51,868 nucleotides of DNA from CAXBPY01 sp003455275 (GTDB taxonomy: Bacteria > Bacteroidota > Bacteroidia > Chitinophagales > UBA10324): NCBI GenBank assembly GCA_963977675.1, contig CAXBPY010000019.1:1-51868 (forward strand), written 5' to 3'. Below, in pieces: positions 36,406-45,488 of the stretch (position 1 is the first letter of the stretch; each line of letters opens with the position of its first letter). Below the pieces are notes generated by a model. It was not told the origin of the DNA and did no database searches. It was given only the letters and a program-made list of their open reading frames with translations. The position numbers were made by a program, and so were the translations under genes.

Positions 36406-37211
36406 AACTCGGCCTCTCTCCTTGCCCCAACGATACTTTTATTTTCTACGCCATGCTTCATGGCAAAGTAGATTGCGAAGGATTGGAATTCACTGCTGAG
36501 TTTCAGGATGTGGAGACACTGAACGAGATGGCATTCGTCAATGAACTGCCACTGACTAAACTTTCATTTCATGCGGGGCTTCATCTTCAGCAGAAATATT
36601 TATTGCTCGATTCCGGCGCTGCACTTGGACGCGGTTGCGGTCCATTACTCATTGCAAAAGAATTTCTGAACGACGAACAACTTGCTCAGTCACTCACTGG
36701 AATTCCCGGTAATTACACAACAGCACACTTACTTCTCAATTTGTTTTATCCAATCATTGAGAAAAAAGAAGTGATGGTGTTTTCTGAAATTGAAAATTCC
36801 ATTTTAAAAAACAAAGTGAAAGCCGGAGTTATCATTCATGAAAACCGTTTCACCTACGAGAAGAAAGGTTTGAAAAAAATCTGCGACCTCGGCGAACGCT
36901 GGGAATCAGAAACACAAACCCCGATTCCGCTCGGAGGAATTTTTACTCGCAACGATGTGCCAAAAAAAACTCACGATGCTATTGAGAGAATCATTCGCCG
37001 CAGTGTGCAATATGCGTGGGCTCACGAGGAAGAAGTGATGCAATTTGTGAAACTCTATTCTCAGGAAATGGAAGTCGAAGTGATGAAGCAGCACATTAAT
37101 CTCTATGTAAATTCTTTCACTGAATCATTGGGCGAGGAAGGCCATCGTGCTGTTTTTCTTCTTCATAAAAAGTGGAAAGAACTTAAACAGAAGAAATCAA
37201 CTGCTGCTTAG
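36402..37211 (+). CDS. mqnD: 1,4-dihydroxy-6-naphthoate synthase
   Basis: 269 residues. Last common futalosine-pathway enzyme. The start 'LGLSPCPNDTFIFYAMLHGK' (residues 3-22) and 'GAALGRGCGPLLIA' are characteristic of the MqnA/MqnD fold; length fits MqnD. Overlaps mqnB by 4 nt. Supplies menaquinone, the electron carrier used by NuoM/N-type complex I further on. Confidence 0.95.
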   Translation: MKLGLSPCPNDTFIFYAMLHGKVDCEGLEFTAEFQDVETLNEMAFVNELPLTKLSFHAGLHLQQKYLLLDSGAALGRGCGPLLIAKEFLNDEQLAQSLTGIPGNYTTAHLLLNLFYPIIEKKEVMVFSEIENSILKNKVKAGVIIHENRFTYEKKGLKKICDLGERWESETQTPIPLGGIFTRNDVPKKTHDAIERIIRRSVQYAWAHEEEVMQFVKLYSQEMEVEVMKQHINLYVNSFTESLGEEGHRAVFLLHKKWKELKQKKSTAA

Positions 37212-37225
37212 TTATTACGGGTGAT

Positions 37226-37233
37226 TATATTTC
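37226..37233 (+). promoter_or_regulatory. -7 promoter element TATATTTC, leaderless-type spacing
   Basis: Fits TAnnTTTG except the last base; ends 5 nt before ATG 37239. Confidence 0.35.
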
Positions 37234-37238
37234 GCCCT

Positions 37239-38717
37239 ATGAAAAATATTTTAATCACTCTTCTTTTTGTCGCAACTTCAATTGTCACCCTGAGCTTGTC
37301 GAAGGGCTTTGCTCAAACCTACAGCGGACCCGAAAGCGTGGAATACGATCCTACTGGTCATCGCTATTTTGTTTCTAACACCCAAAGCGGACAAATTCTT
37401 GCGCGCGATGCAAGCGGGAATCTTTCAGTGTTTGTGAATAATGTTTCGCCCAGTCCGTATGGTTTGGAAATGGCCTGGGGAAATCTCTATGCGTGTTGCG
37501 GAGGAAAAATTTATGGCTATGATATGAGCGGCACACAAATTTTCAATGTGAACCTAGGAGCAACTTTCCTGAATGGAATTGCACACGACAACAGCGGAAA
37601 TCTTTATGCTACAGATTTCAGTGCGAAAAAGATTTATCGCATAAACATCAACACCAGTTCTTACAATGTGTTTGTGCAAACAGCACAACTGCCGAGCAAT
37701 TCACCCAATGGAATTATCTGGGATCAGGGACAAAACCGTTTGCTTGTTGTAACCTGGAGTTCCAATGCGCCTATACTTGCTGTATCAGTTGCTGATTCTT
37801 CTGTTACCACAATTGCTTCTACATCGCTTTCAAGTTGCGATGGAATCGCAGAAGACGGAGCCGGAAATTTTTATGTTTCCAATTGGGGAAGTCAGAGTGT
37901 TGTGAAATTTCCAAATGATTTTTCTACACAAACAACTGTCATGACCGGATTGCATAATCCCGCTGATATTTTTTACAACATTTATACTGACACTCTCGCG
38001 GTTCCAAACAGCAGCACGAGCTCAAACACTGTGGTATTTCAGAGTTTTGCTCCCGGCACTTCTATTACTGTTTGTAATGATGTTCCGCTCACATTATATC
38101 CTGACAGCATTTCATTTGGAGCAAGTGATGGTTTTGTAAGCGGAACGGATTCCATGCTTTACTGTGTAATAAAGAACACCAGCAACTACAGTTTTGCATA
38201 TCCACAAGCGAGATTCAATTTTATTGATGCACTTCCTGCGGGAACCACTGTAGATGCAGGAAGCACAGGATTCATTGTGTTTGCTTCTTCATGGAATCCC
38301 GGAGAAGAAAGACCAGTGAAATGCTATTTCAATTCAAGTGCTCCAATTCCTGATGGTTACCTGATGCATTTTATTATGAGCGTTACCAATCTTGCTCCGT
38401 CATCAGTTGATACCTGTGCGTTCAGTGATACATTTCTTGTGGTAATGGATTTCCCGAATGCAATTTGCGATTGCATTGATTTTTCTTTCAACCCTTTCCC
38501 GAATCCCGCTTCAGATAAAATCTCAATCAGCTCAATTGGATATGATGTAAGTACTATTGAATTCTATGATGTGTTAGGAAGAAAAATCAGAACTGAAAAA
38601 ATGAATTCGCAGGATGAAATTTTTTCAATTGAAGATTTTTCAAGCGGAGTTTATTTCATTCATGCATTGAACAACGAAGGAAAATTTATTCTGAGCAGAA
38701 AATTTGTAAAGCAGTAA
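37239..38717 (+). CDS. Secreted SMP-30/NHL-like propeller protein with T9SS sorting domain
   Basis: 492 residues. Signal peptide 'MKNILITLLFVATSIVTLSL...GFAQ', then a six-bladed propeller-like series of 'DGxGNFYVSNWGSQSVVKF' repeats resembling SMP-30/NHL proteins (residues 35-260), an Ig-like region, and a T9SS type A tail ('FNPFPNPASDKISISSI', 'YDVLGRKI', 'FSSGVYFIHAL', 'SRKFVKQ'). Cell-surface or external; catalytic activity of SMP-30 proteins is not established here. ATG 37239 is chosen over 37221 because of the signal peptide. The end of the hydrophobic core is encoded by REP-like DNA (37284-37306). Confidence 0.85.
   Translation: MKNILITLLFVATSIVTLSLSKGFAQTYSGPESVEYDPTGHRYFVSNTQSGQILARDASGNLSVFVNNVSPSPYGLEMAWGNLYACCGGKIYGYDMSGTQIFNVNLGATFLNGIAHDNSGNLYATDFSAKKIYRININTSSYNVFVQTAQLPSNSPNGIIWDQGQNRLLVVTWSSNAPILAVSVADSSVTTIASTSLSSCDGIAEDGAGNFYVSNWGSQSVVKFPNDFSTQTTVMTGLHNPADIFYNIYTDTLAVPNSSTSSNTVVFQSFAPGTSITVCNDVPLTLYPDSISFGASDGFVSGTDSMLYCVIKNTSNYSFAYPQARFNFIDALPAGTTVDAGSTGFIVFASSWNPGEERPVKCYFNSSAPIPDGYLMHFIMSVTNLAPSSVDTCAFSDTFLVVMDFPNAICDCIDFSFNPFPNPASDKISISSIGYDVSTIEFYDVLGRKIRTEKMNSQDEIFSIEDFSSGVYFIHALNNEGKFILSRKFVKQ
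37284..37306 (+). repeat. REP-like sequence within the signal peptide codons
   Basis: CACCCTGAGCTTGTCGAAGG, a core known from REP-type dispersed repeats; translates as TLSLSKG. A second variant lies in the signal peptide of the gene at 51200. Confidence 0.6.
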
Positions 38718-38743
38718 AATTTTTGCTGAGAAAAAATATCCAA

Positions 38744-40030
38744 ATGTCTCTTCGAAAAATAAAAACAAGAATTGAACTCATCTACATGCTGTGCGAAGCA
38801 GCAGAGATAGAGCATCAGTTGCTGTTGGTTTATCTCACTGCGGCGTTCTCGCTCAAAACAGATTTATCAGAAGGCGGAATTACAGAAGAGCAACTGAAGA
38901 AAGTAAAATCATGGCGCAGAAAAATTATCTGAGTGGCGATTGAAGAAATGTGCCACCTCTCTATTGTGTCAAACTTGCTGACTTCAATCGGAGGCGCTCC
39001 TCATTTTGCACGACCCAATCTTCCACAGGATACTCCGAAGTATTATCCTCCCGGTTTCTCGCTTGACCTGCAACCGTTCACACGGGAATCGCTTCAACGA
39101 TTTGTGAGTTATGAAAATCCAAACAATCCTGAATTGAAAGCTGCAGAGTTTAAGAACGAAGAAGAAAGAATTCGAGCAGAAATTTTTTCCAGGGTTGACG
39201 ATGATTGCCAGTTGATGGAAGAAGATATTCCGTTCAATACCATTCATGATTTGTATTCATGCATCAGCGAAGGATTTCAGTTTCTTGAGGAGCAACATCC
39301 AGGAAAATTGTTCCTCTGCGATTCGAGTGCTCAACTCACCAACTCAAAAGAAGTGAGACTTTTTGATGAACTTTTTCCCATTGTGGATTTGGCAACCGTG
39401 AATGAATCCATCCGGATTATTCTGGAGCAAGGAGAAGGAAACACCAGCAATGTGAAGGGGCATTTCAGAATTTTCAGCGACATACTTGAGGAATATGAAA
39501 CAGAAATAAAAATTAGTCAGGAAAAAAATATTGAATTTATTCCGGCGCGTAACTGTATTGAAAATCCTTTTATACATCAACCGGCTGATGCAAGCGAAGT
39601 GAACATTATCGAAGATGAATTCACTGCTGAAATTTCATTGCTCTTCAATTCTTGTTACGACACGATGATGAAGATGATTATCCGCGCTTTCAATCATCAT
39701 GAAGAAACCACTGAAGAAGTTTCTCTGCTGTGCGACACTTTTATTTCGTTCATGCACGATGTGATTACCCCGCTTGGAACATTACTCACCACTCTTCCGA
39801 TGGGAGGCAGCTACGGCGATAAAACTGCAGGGCCTTCATTCGAATATCCGCGCGATATGCATTTGCTTCCTCATAAAAAAAGTGCCTGGCAGATTTTCAG
39901 CGAACAACTTGAATTGATTTCAAAGTTTGCAGCTGAGTTCTCAAATGATGAACGCGCTGCTGCCCGCGCTAAGTCAGTGCTGGCGGATGTTGCAATAAAA
40001 CTCGCAGGGTTTGCCGAAAAGTTGAAATAA
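38744..40030 (+). pseudogene. Ferritin-like domain protein interrupted by an in-frame TGA
   Basis: Open frame of 428 codons with one stop TGA at 38930-38932; both halves are in the same frame. The protein belongs to the ferritin-like group found with VioB: first half has 'CEAAEIEHQLLLVYL' (Glu/His di-metal ligands), second starts 'VAIEEMCHLSIVSNLLTSIGGAPHFARPN' (second ExxH pair). Losing either half destroys the diiron site, so it is called a pseudogene; the alternatives are a sequencing error, readthrough, or reinitiation at GTG 38933, which directly follows the stop. ATG 38744 is preferred to the TTG at 38723. The protein would otherwise be cytoplasmic. Convergent with the gene at 40103 across a strong terminator. 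Confidence 0.8.
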
Positions 40031-40050
40031 AGTATCTGTTGAGAAAAATA

Positions 40051-40081
40051 AAAAAGGGAGAACAAAATGTTCTCCCTTTTT
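40051..40081. terminator. Bidirectional terminator
   Basis: Perfect 14-bp stem AAAAAGGGAGAACA / TGTTCTCCCTTTTT with a 3-nt loop between two convergent genes; A-run on one side and T-run on the other serve both strands. Confidence 0.9.
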
Positions 40082-40102
40082 CTTTAGAAAAAATATTTCC
40101 AA

Positions 40103-41929
40103 TCAGTGTGCAACCACCAGTTTAGTTACGCTCCTTTCAGTAGATGATTGAAGAGTTACATTGTAAATTCCTGAAGAAAAGTTTTCAGAATTCAATTTCA
40201 AACTGTGATTTCCTGCAGTTTGGGTTCCAAGGTTTTGGTGAAAAACAATTTCTCCCAGTGAATTATAAACGGTGAGTTCAACATTAGATGAAGAACCTAA
40301 ATTGAAATAGAGGTTTGAAAATTCATTTGCAGGATTAGGATAAACTGAAGCAGACCAGGTATTTTCTTTAATATCGTTTATTCCAACATGTGAGTTTACA
40401 TTCATGCGAATGAAGCCGACATCCATTCCAGCCATGTTATACCATCCAGGAGTTGTTGCAACCGGATCGTAAATAATGGTGCTGAGATTAGCTTCCTGTA
40501 CATAAGATGATGCAGCAATAAACACTGTATCGCTTCCACCGAATGATTCGATTCCGGCCAGAACATCAGAGCTGTCAGTTATCGGAATCAGGTTTTGAAA
40601 ATTGATGGTAACAAAATGAGCAGCACCGTTGGTAGTGTTAATGTCAGCTGAAGAAATAACATATGGATCGGAGGTTCCCTGATCAACCCAATCAGTTCCG
40701 TCCCATGTATAAATATGCGCAATCACTGTAGATCCAACTGAAGTGTTTTCCTGAAAAGCAACATCCAATGAACCAACCTGTGTAGCGTTCGGAACGAAAT
40801 AGTAATTTGCCAGCGTGTACTCATCATACTGGTTATACATTCCGCCTCCATCATACATTCCATTATCGCGCGCAAATTGATAGGCATGAACAGCAAAAGA
40901 TTTGTTGATTGTATTATCTGCAGGATTATCATCTGTTTGATCGCCGGTTGTTGAATAAGTTACATTGTATGTTCCAACTCCGCTTGGAAGAAAAGTAGTA
41001 TTCACAACCAATGTATCGAACGATGCAGGAGTAAAATCCTGTGCCGGACTCACATCATTAAATCCTCCGGGAGAAACTGTTGCAGTTAACTTAACATTTG
41101 TTTGGTCAGTAGCTCCCATGTTTGTTGCGATATTAGCGAAGTAAACTTCTTGCTCCTGACCGGTTGGATAAATTGTATATCCGTCTCCGAGCCAGGTATT
41201 ATCAGTAGTCATATCATTTGCCGGTGCATCTTCTAAACTAACATCGTCAATCATCCAGGCATAACACCATCCTGATGCATTTGGCTGAAGGCTGATGGGG
41301 CTATAAAACTGAAAGCGAATCCAAACTGTGGCTGAGCCTCCGGCATAAGGAGTAATGTTTACAATTACAGTTGCCGGATTAGGATCTCCATCAGGATCGG
41401 CATTGAAATCATTTACAGCCACACCGGTATTCACAGAGATCTTAGTCCAGTTTGTATTGTCTGTGCTTACAAAAACAAAAGTGCTGTCATAAAACCTTCT
41501 GTAATACTGCTGAAATTTTAGAAGCACGCCCGGATGCGAACTGCAATCAATAGAGTTAGCTGTAGTGATATCTCCAATCTGATTGGCAAATGTTGTAGTC
41601 ATTCCATCGGAATCAAACATTGCAAATCCGTTTGAAGCGGTTGTTGACTGAATGGGGCTTATTGCATATCCGCCGGAAGGGCCGCTCGTTCCGATTACCC
41701 AGTTTTGATTATTAGGCACTTCACTGGAGATATTCCAATTTGCTGCATTTGAAAAATCATCAGACCAGATTACTGAGCGTGAATTGAAGTAATTGGATTG
41801 AAGATGGTTTCCATAAACAATGGTTGGGTTTTTTTTGAATACGATGTTGTCGTTAGAATTCAATGGTGCCTGGGCAAATCCACTGAGGCTCACTGCCGCC
41901 AACACAAGGAGAGTAAAAATTTTTTTCAT
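40103..41929 (-). CDS. Secreted multidomain protein with T9SS type A sorting domain
   Basis: 608 residues. Signal peptide (MKKIFTLLVLAAVSLSGFAQ), an N-terminal domain ('IWSDDFSNAANW...WVIGTSGPSGGY') like the jelly-roll module before cargo adhesion domains, a central CARDB/Ig-like part ('VNTTFLPSGVGTYNVTYSTTGDQTDDNPADN') and a T9SS tail ('VYPNPANEFSNLYF', 'VYNSLGEIVFHQ', 'FSSGIYNVTL'). Surface or external. ATG 41929 is preferred over 41953. No enzymatic site is recognised. Confidence 0.85.
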   Translation of the reverse strand: MKKIFTLLVLAAVSLSGFAQAPLNSNDNIVFKKNPTIVYGNHLQSNYFNSRSVIWSDDFSNAANWNISSEVPNNQNWVIGTSGPSGGYAISPIQSTTASNGFAMFDSDGMTTTFANQIGDITTANSIDCSSHPGVLLKFQQYYRRFYDSTFVFVSTDNTNWTKISVNTGVAVNDFNADPDGDPNPATVIVNITPYAGGSATVWIRFQFYSPISLQPNASGWCYAWMIDDVSLEDAPANDMTTDNTWLGDGYTIYPTGQEQEVYFANIATNMGATDQTNVKLTATVSPGGFNDVSPAQDFTPASFDTLVVNTTFLPSGVGTYNVTYSTTGDQTDDNPADNTINKSFAVHAYQFARDNGMYDGGGMYNQYDEYTLANYYFVPNATQVGSLDVAFQENTSVGSTVIAHIYTWDGTDWVDQGTSDPYVISSADINTTNGAAHFVTINFQNLIPITDSSDVLAGIESFGGSDTVFIAASSYVQEANLSTIIYDPVATTPGWYNMAGMDVGFIRMNVNSHVGINDIKENTWSASVYPNPANEFSNLYFNLGSSSNVELTVYNSLGEIVFHQNLGTQTAGNHSLKLNSENFSSGIYNVTLQSSTERSVTKLVVAH

Positions 41930-42056
41930 GATTTGGTTTTTTTGATTCCGCAATGTAACGAATCAAAACTCACACTTAAAACAAATTTCACTAATAGCGC
42001 AGGAAAATTTATGGTTCCTGAATTTTGTTTTCTTTGTTCCTTCTCAAAATTTTTTT

Positions 42057-43148
42057 ATGAAAAAAATAATTTTTGTTTGGCTTTTTACATTTGAATTAGT
42101 TACCGGATTCATAGTATCAAAGAGTAAAGCTCAGAATTGTATTCCGGTTACCAATCTTGAATTTATGACTGAAATGAAAGTGCTCAATGGTCAAACAACT
42201 GATCAATTGAAACTGAATAATCTGAATTTGTGGTTGCGCGGTAAGTGTGTGCAGAGTGGGCAGGCAAAATCAATTGCATTGTTATTTCAATCTGATGATA
42301 TGCGCCTGCAATATTGTTACGCTGCGTATTCCGCGCTGTCAGATAAAGAAAATTATTATGCGCTCTTCGATGCATTCAATGCGCTCTCCTATGCTTTTCT
42401 GTTTTATGATTTCGTAAATGAAAATATTGCGGAGACGAACACTGTTCCCATTCCGGATTCGGTTAAACTTTTTCCTGATTTAAATTATCCATCGCCTGTT
42501 TCTTACAAAGGAATGACGGGTTGCAACTTACCGATGAGCGACAATGATTTTAATCTATTGGTGAAACCGGTTGTGGATGCGCAGGGCGATGTAAATCGCG
42601 CCACCGCTGCAACACAATTTGTTCAAAGCAATTGCGTAAGCATGGCGCAACTGATGATGCTTTCTACTTTGATTCAACTCGATTTGAATCGTCAAAAGTT
42701 CATGAAGCAAAACTTTACAAAGTGTTATGATATGGAAAACTATCCGGCTGCCGCGCAAGTGTTCAGCACACAATCATATCGCGATGATTGGAATGCATTC
42801 GCTGCAGCAACCATAAAATCATTGCTTCCTCCGCCACCGCCGCCTGTAATAGTGTGTTCTGTAAGCGAGCAAGACATGAACGCCATTATCACCCAGCTGA
42901 ATAACCAAAGTTTCGCAAGCACGAAGGTTAGCACTGCGAAAACAATTCTTGTGGCGAAGAAGTGCTTTACTGTGTCGCAGATAAAATCAATCGTAAAAAC
43001 AATGTCTTTTGAAAATGATAAGCTTGAAGTAGCAAAGTATGCTTATGATTATTGTATCGATAAACAGAATTACTATCAGCTCAGTGATGTATTTGATTTC
43101 AGCAGCAGCACAACCGACCTTATGAATTTTTTGAAAGGAAAACAATAA
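42057..43148 (+). CDS. Exported protein with two DUF4476-like domains
   Basis: 363 residues. Signal peptide (MKKIIFVWLFTFELVTGFIVSKSKAQ), then two copies of a helical module: residues about 27-125 and 270-363, the second with 'QLNNQSFASTKVSTAKTILVAKKCF' in the DUF4476 pattern. A short poly-Pro linker (PPPPPP) precedes the second. The family is common in Bacteroidota; its role is unknown. Convergent with 43180. Confidence 0.75.
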   Translation: MKKIIFVWLFTFELVTGFIVSKSKAQNCIPVTNLEFMTEMKVLNGQTTDQLKLNNLNLWLRGKCVQSGQAKSIALLFQSDDMRLQYCYAAYSALSDKENYYALFDAFNALSYAFLFYDFVNENIAETNTVPIPDSVKLFPDLNYPSPVSYKGMTGCNLPMSDNDFNLLVKPVVDAQGDVNRATAATQFVQSNCVSMAQLMMLSTLIQLDLNRQKFMKQNFTKCYDMENYPAAAQVFSTQSYRDDWNAFAAATIKSLLPPPPPPVIVCSVSEQDMNAIITQLNNQSFASTKVSTAKTILVAKKCFTVSQIKSIVKTMSFENDKLEVAKYAYDYCIDKQNYYQLSDVFDFSSSTTDLMNFLKGKQ

Positions 43149-43179
43149 TCCATTTTAACATTACAGGAACTCATTTTTC

Positions 43180-44283
43180 CTAATTCACTTTCTTCAATTC
43201 CATACCACAAACCGGACACTTGCCGGGTTGATTGCTTCCACTTCCTTCGCAGTGCATGGGGCACTGATATTTAAACAATGCATCATCGCACACAGGATTT
43301 TTTGTAGTGAAGAACCGATAAGAAATGCCAACCGTAAACTGCGTGCCGGTTACTACCTGAGTGCCTCTCACATTTTCATACAACGGCAATTCATATAAAC
43401 CAAAAACTGTGAGTTTACCAAAACTGTAATTTACCTGGGGTGATAGCATTAACTTCATGCTTCCGGTTGATTTTGTATCAACATTATAGAGTGCAAGCAG
43501 GTCAGTATTTTTTGCGGAGCGCATCGAATCAATTATTTCACTTTTTAACTGAATGGTTACACCCGCTTTATGGAAAAATGTTTTACTGGCAAAGATTCCG
43601 ATCCCCTTATAGTTGCCGAATTTTTCTCCCAAAGAATTCCAACCTTTCATTATGTAGGTAGCATTTGCAAACAATCTGAAATTATGCTTTGGAAAACCGC
43701 GAAGGAAAAATCCATAAAAAATAAAATCATGTGAACCATTTGTTGGCTGAACTAATGGAGGCGAAGTGGTAAAAAATTGTTCGCCATTGAATGGATTGGT
43801 AAATACAAGTGTTGAATCTGTATGACTGCCAATTGGGATTTTGTAACCCATTCCAAGAGTCACTTCCACCTTTCTTTTAGTATTCGAATTGCTGTAAACA
43901 TTACAGCGCGGAAACAAAATCAAATCGCCCCAACCCTGGCTGCTAATGGTATCGGAAGCATGCAATCCAATTTGTGTTTTGTTAAAAAAGTATCCGCCTT
44001 CAACCGAGAAAGTCAAATCTTTTGAGACACCATAAGCAACTTTCGAATACAAATAATTGCTATTGTAATTATCAAATAGAGGAAGTGTATCCCTGTCTTG
44101 CGTTTTAAATTGATTATCGTTGATGTACTGCAAACTCGTTGCAAGTTCCATTTGCTTCAATGCAAGAACTCCCTGTGAACCGCCCCCCGCTATGGGACTA
44201 CCGCTTCCACCGGAACAACACCCCTGCCCCCTTGCCTTTACGCAGATAAACAAACACGATAAAATCAAAAATAAATTTCTCAT
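43180..44283 (-). CDS. Outer-membrane barrel protein with C-terminal heavy-metal-binding domain
   Basis: 367 residues. Signal peptide, a Cys/Gly-rich start after cleavage ('GCCSGGSGSP'), then 280 residues of beta-strand pattern resembling the transporter/phenol-degradation meta barrel proteins ('VGYFFNK'-, 'YGFFLRGF'-, 'GISYRFF'-type strands). The last 30 residues are a heavy-metal-binding domain: 'YQCPMHCE...PGKCPVCGMELKK', as in copper/zinc efflux proteins of the phylum. The barrel would put this metal site at the outer membrane; a role in metal sensing or export is inferred. Adjacent thioredoxin-like gene on the same strand. Confidence 0.72.
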   Translation of the reverse strand: MRNLFLILSCLFICVKARGQGCCSGGSGSPIAGGGSQGVLALKQMELATSLQYINDNQFKTQDRDTLPLFDNYNSNYLYSKVAYGVSKDLTFSVEGGYFFNKTQIGLHASDTISSQGWGDLILFPRCNVYSNSNTKRKVEVTLGMGYKIPIGSHTDSTLVFTNPFNGEQFFTTSPPLVQPTNGSHDFIFYGFFLRGFPKHNFRLFANATYIMKGWNSLGEKFGNYKGIGIFASKTFFHKAGVTIQLKSEIIDSMRSAKNTDLLALYNVDTKSTGSMKLMLSPQVNYSFGKLTVFGLYELPLYENVRGTQVVTGTQFTVGISYRFFTTKNPVCDDALFKYQCPMHCEGSGSNQPGKCPVCGMELKKVN

Positions 44284-44331
44284 TAGTGAAATGAATAAAC
44301 CTTCATTAGTTTCATTCAGAGAAATAGCATC

Positions 44332-45102
44332 TTATTTCGAAATTGAAAATCTGAGAGTGTTGGACTCTATGCCTGCTGTCATTTTTAAGAAGTAAATTCC
44401 TGCAGGTAATTGAGCAGTTGAAATTTCGATTTCATGTGAACCTGAAGAAAAATTCCGGGATGAACCATTGAACATGCTTTGTCCAACGAGGTTATAAACT
44501 TCCACATTCACCATTGAAGGATATTTTAATGTGAAATTCAAAATTGAAATATCGGCGTTGTGCAGGGAATAAATGTTTGGTGATGATCCGAAAATATCAG
44601 TGTTCTGAATTCCTGCAACAGCTTTAGAATTATTAATTGCAGTTTGAAGATCAGATACATTCACTGTTCCGTTTTGATTCATGTAAACAGTGTGGCTGCT
44701 TCCTCCGCCTACCACTGCAGTTTTAGGCATTCCAGCAATTCCATAAAGTGATTGGTCAATCAGGTTTCCGGTATTGTCAAAAATTGAGTTAGGGCTAAGT
44801 TGATTTGAAGTTGACCATGAGCTGAGAGTAGAACAACTGGTATTTCCATTATCATCTACTAAATAAAAAAGTACATCAGGGTCTGACATGGCAGATACTA
44901 CACTTGATGCTGTAGCGGCGGCGCTAATACAAGCACTGCAAGGCATTACCCAAACAATTACAATTGTTTTTCCGGCATTTAGTTCTGAGAATAATTCATG
45001 ACTATTAGAGTTGCAATCGGTAGCCGTGAAGTTGGTTGCGGTTTGTGCAGTGCTTATCAGGAATGAAAACAATGCAGTACTAAGTGTAATTAGTTTTTTC
45101 AT
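44332..45102 (-). CDS. Secreted thioredoxin-like protein with T9SS sorting domain
   Basis: 256 residues. Signal peptide (MKKLITLSTALFSFLISTAQ), a thioredoxin-fold part with C55-S-A-C58 ('WVMPCSACIS') and a typical 'GIAGMPKTAVVG' cis-Pro loop, and a T9SS type A-like tail ('LPAGIYFLKMT', 'SLHNADISIL', 'NLRFSISK'-like end). An extracellular or surface redox protein is inferred from the CxxC and the sorting domain. Neighbour of the metal-binding barrel gene, 48 nt away, in the same direction; possibly one operon. Confidence 0.75.
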   Translation of the reverse strand: MKKLITLSTALFSFLISTAQTATNFTATDCNSNSHELFSELNAGKTIVIVWVMPCSACISAAATASSVVSAMSDPDVLFYLVDDNGNTSCSTLSSWSTSNQLSPNSIFDNTGNLIDQSLYGIAGMPKTAVVGGGSSHTVYMNQNGTVNVSDLQTAINNSKAVAGIQNTDIFGSSPNIYSLHNADISILNFTLKYPSMVNVEVYNLVGQSMFNGSSRNFSSGSHEIEISTAQLPAGIYFLKMTAGIESNTLRFSISK

Positions 45103-45488
45103 TTTTTGAATTGTTGTTTTTACCGAGATAAAAGTAAAAGATTAAAGAATACAAAATAGATTTCATGCTCGATGTAAGGAATAAAAGCAAAATGACCTGC
45201 GAGCTTTGCTTATGAACTATCGTTATAACCATACTAATTTATCCGGGAATTTATTGATTTACTCTTATGGTTTGCCTTATCGCTGTTTGCAAAAAATTTT
45301 CTGCGGCTTCAGGAAAAAGATTCTCTCATTCAGAAAACTCTCCTTGCTTCTCTCATTTAAAAAGAGGGGAACAGTCGCGCGAAAGCTAGACGATAAATAT
45401 TAGCTTCCACCTTGTCCCTTTTACAAATTACCAATAACAGCTAACGAATTACTTTTCCTTTTACATTCGTCGCGGTCAAAACAACTGA
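45103..45488. other. Intergenic region before nuoM
   Basis: 386 bp without a convincing gene. It holds the upstream region of the thioredoxin-like gene (a TACTTTTA, one base off the -7 consensus, on the minus strand) and an AT-rich region with unclear short inverted repeats. A 65-codon ORF on the plus strand (45206-45403) has no family features and is not called. nuoL, expected before nuoM, is not here. Confidence 0.5.

Noticed and set aside
38930..38932. Selenocysteine or reassigned UGA
   Set aside because: Other genes in the window end in TGA, no selenocysteine insertion structure was seen, and the position is a helix of a ferritin-like fold with no need for Sec.
45206..45403. 65-codon ORF before nuoM
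   Set aside because: No family motif, odd composition, no promoter; likely chance in a long spacer.
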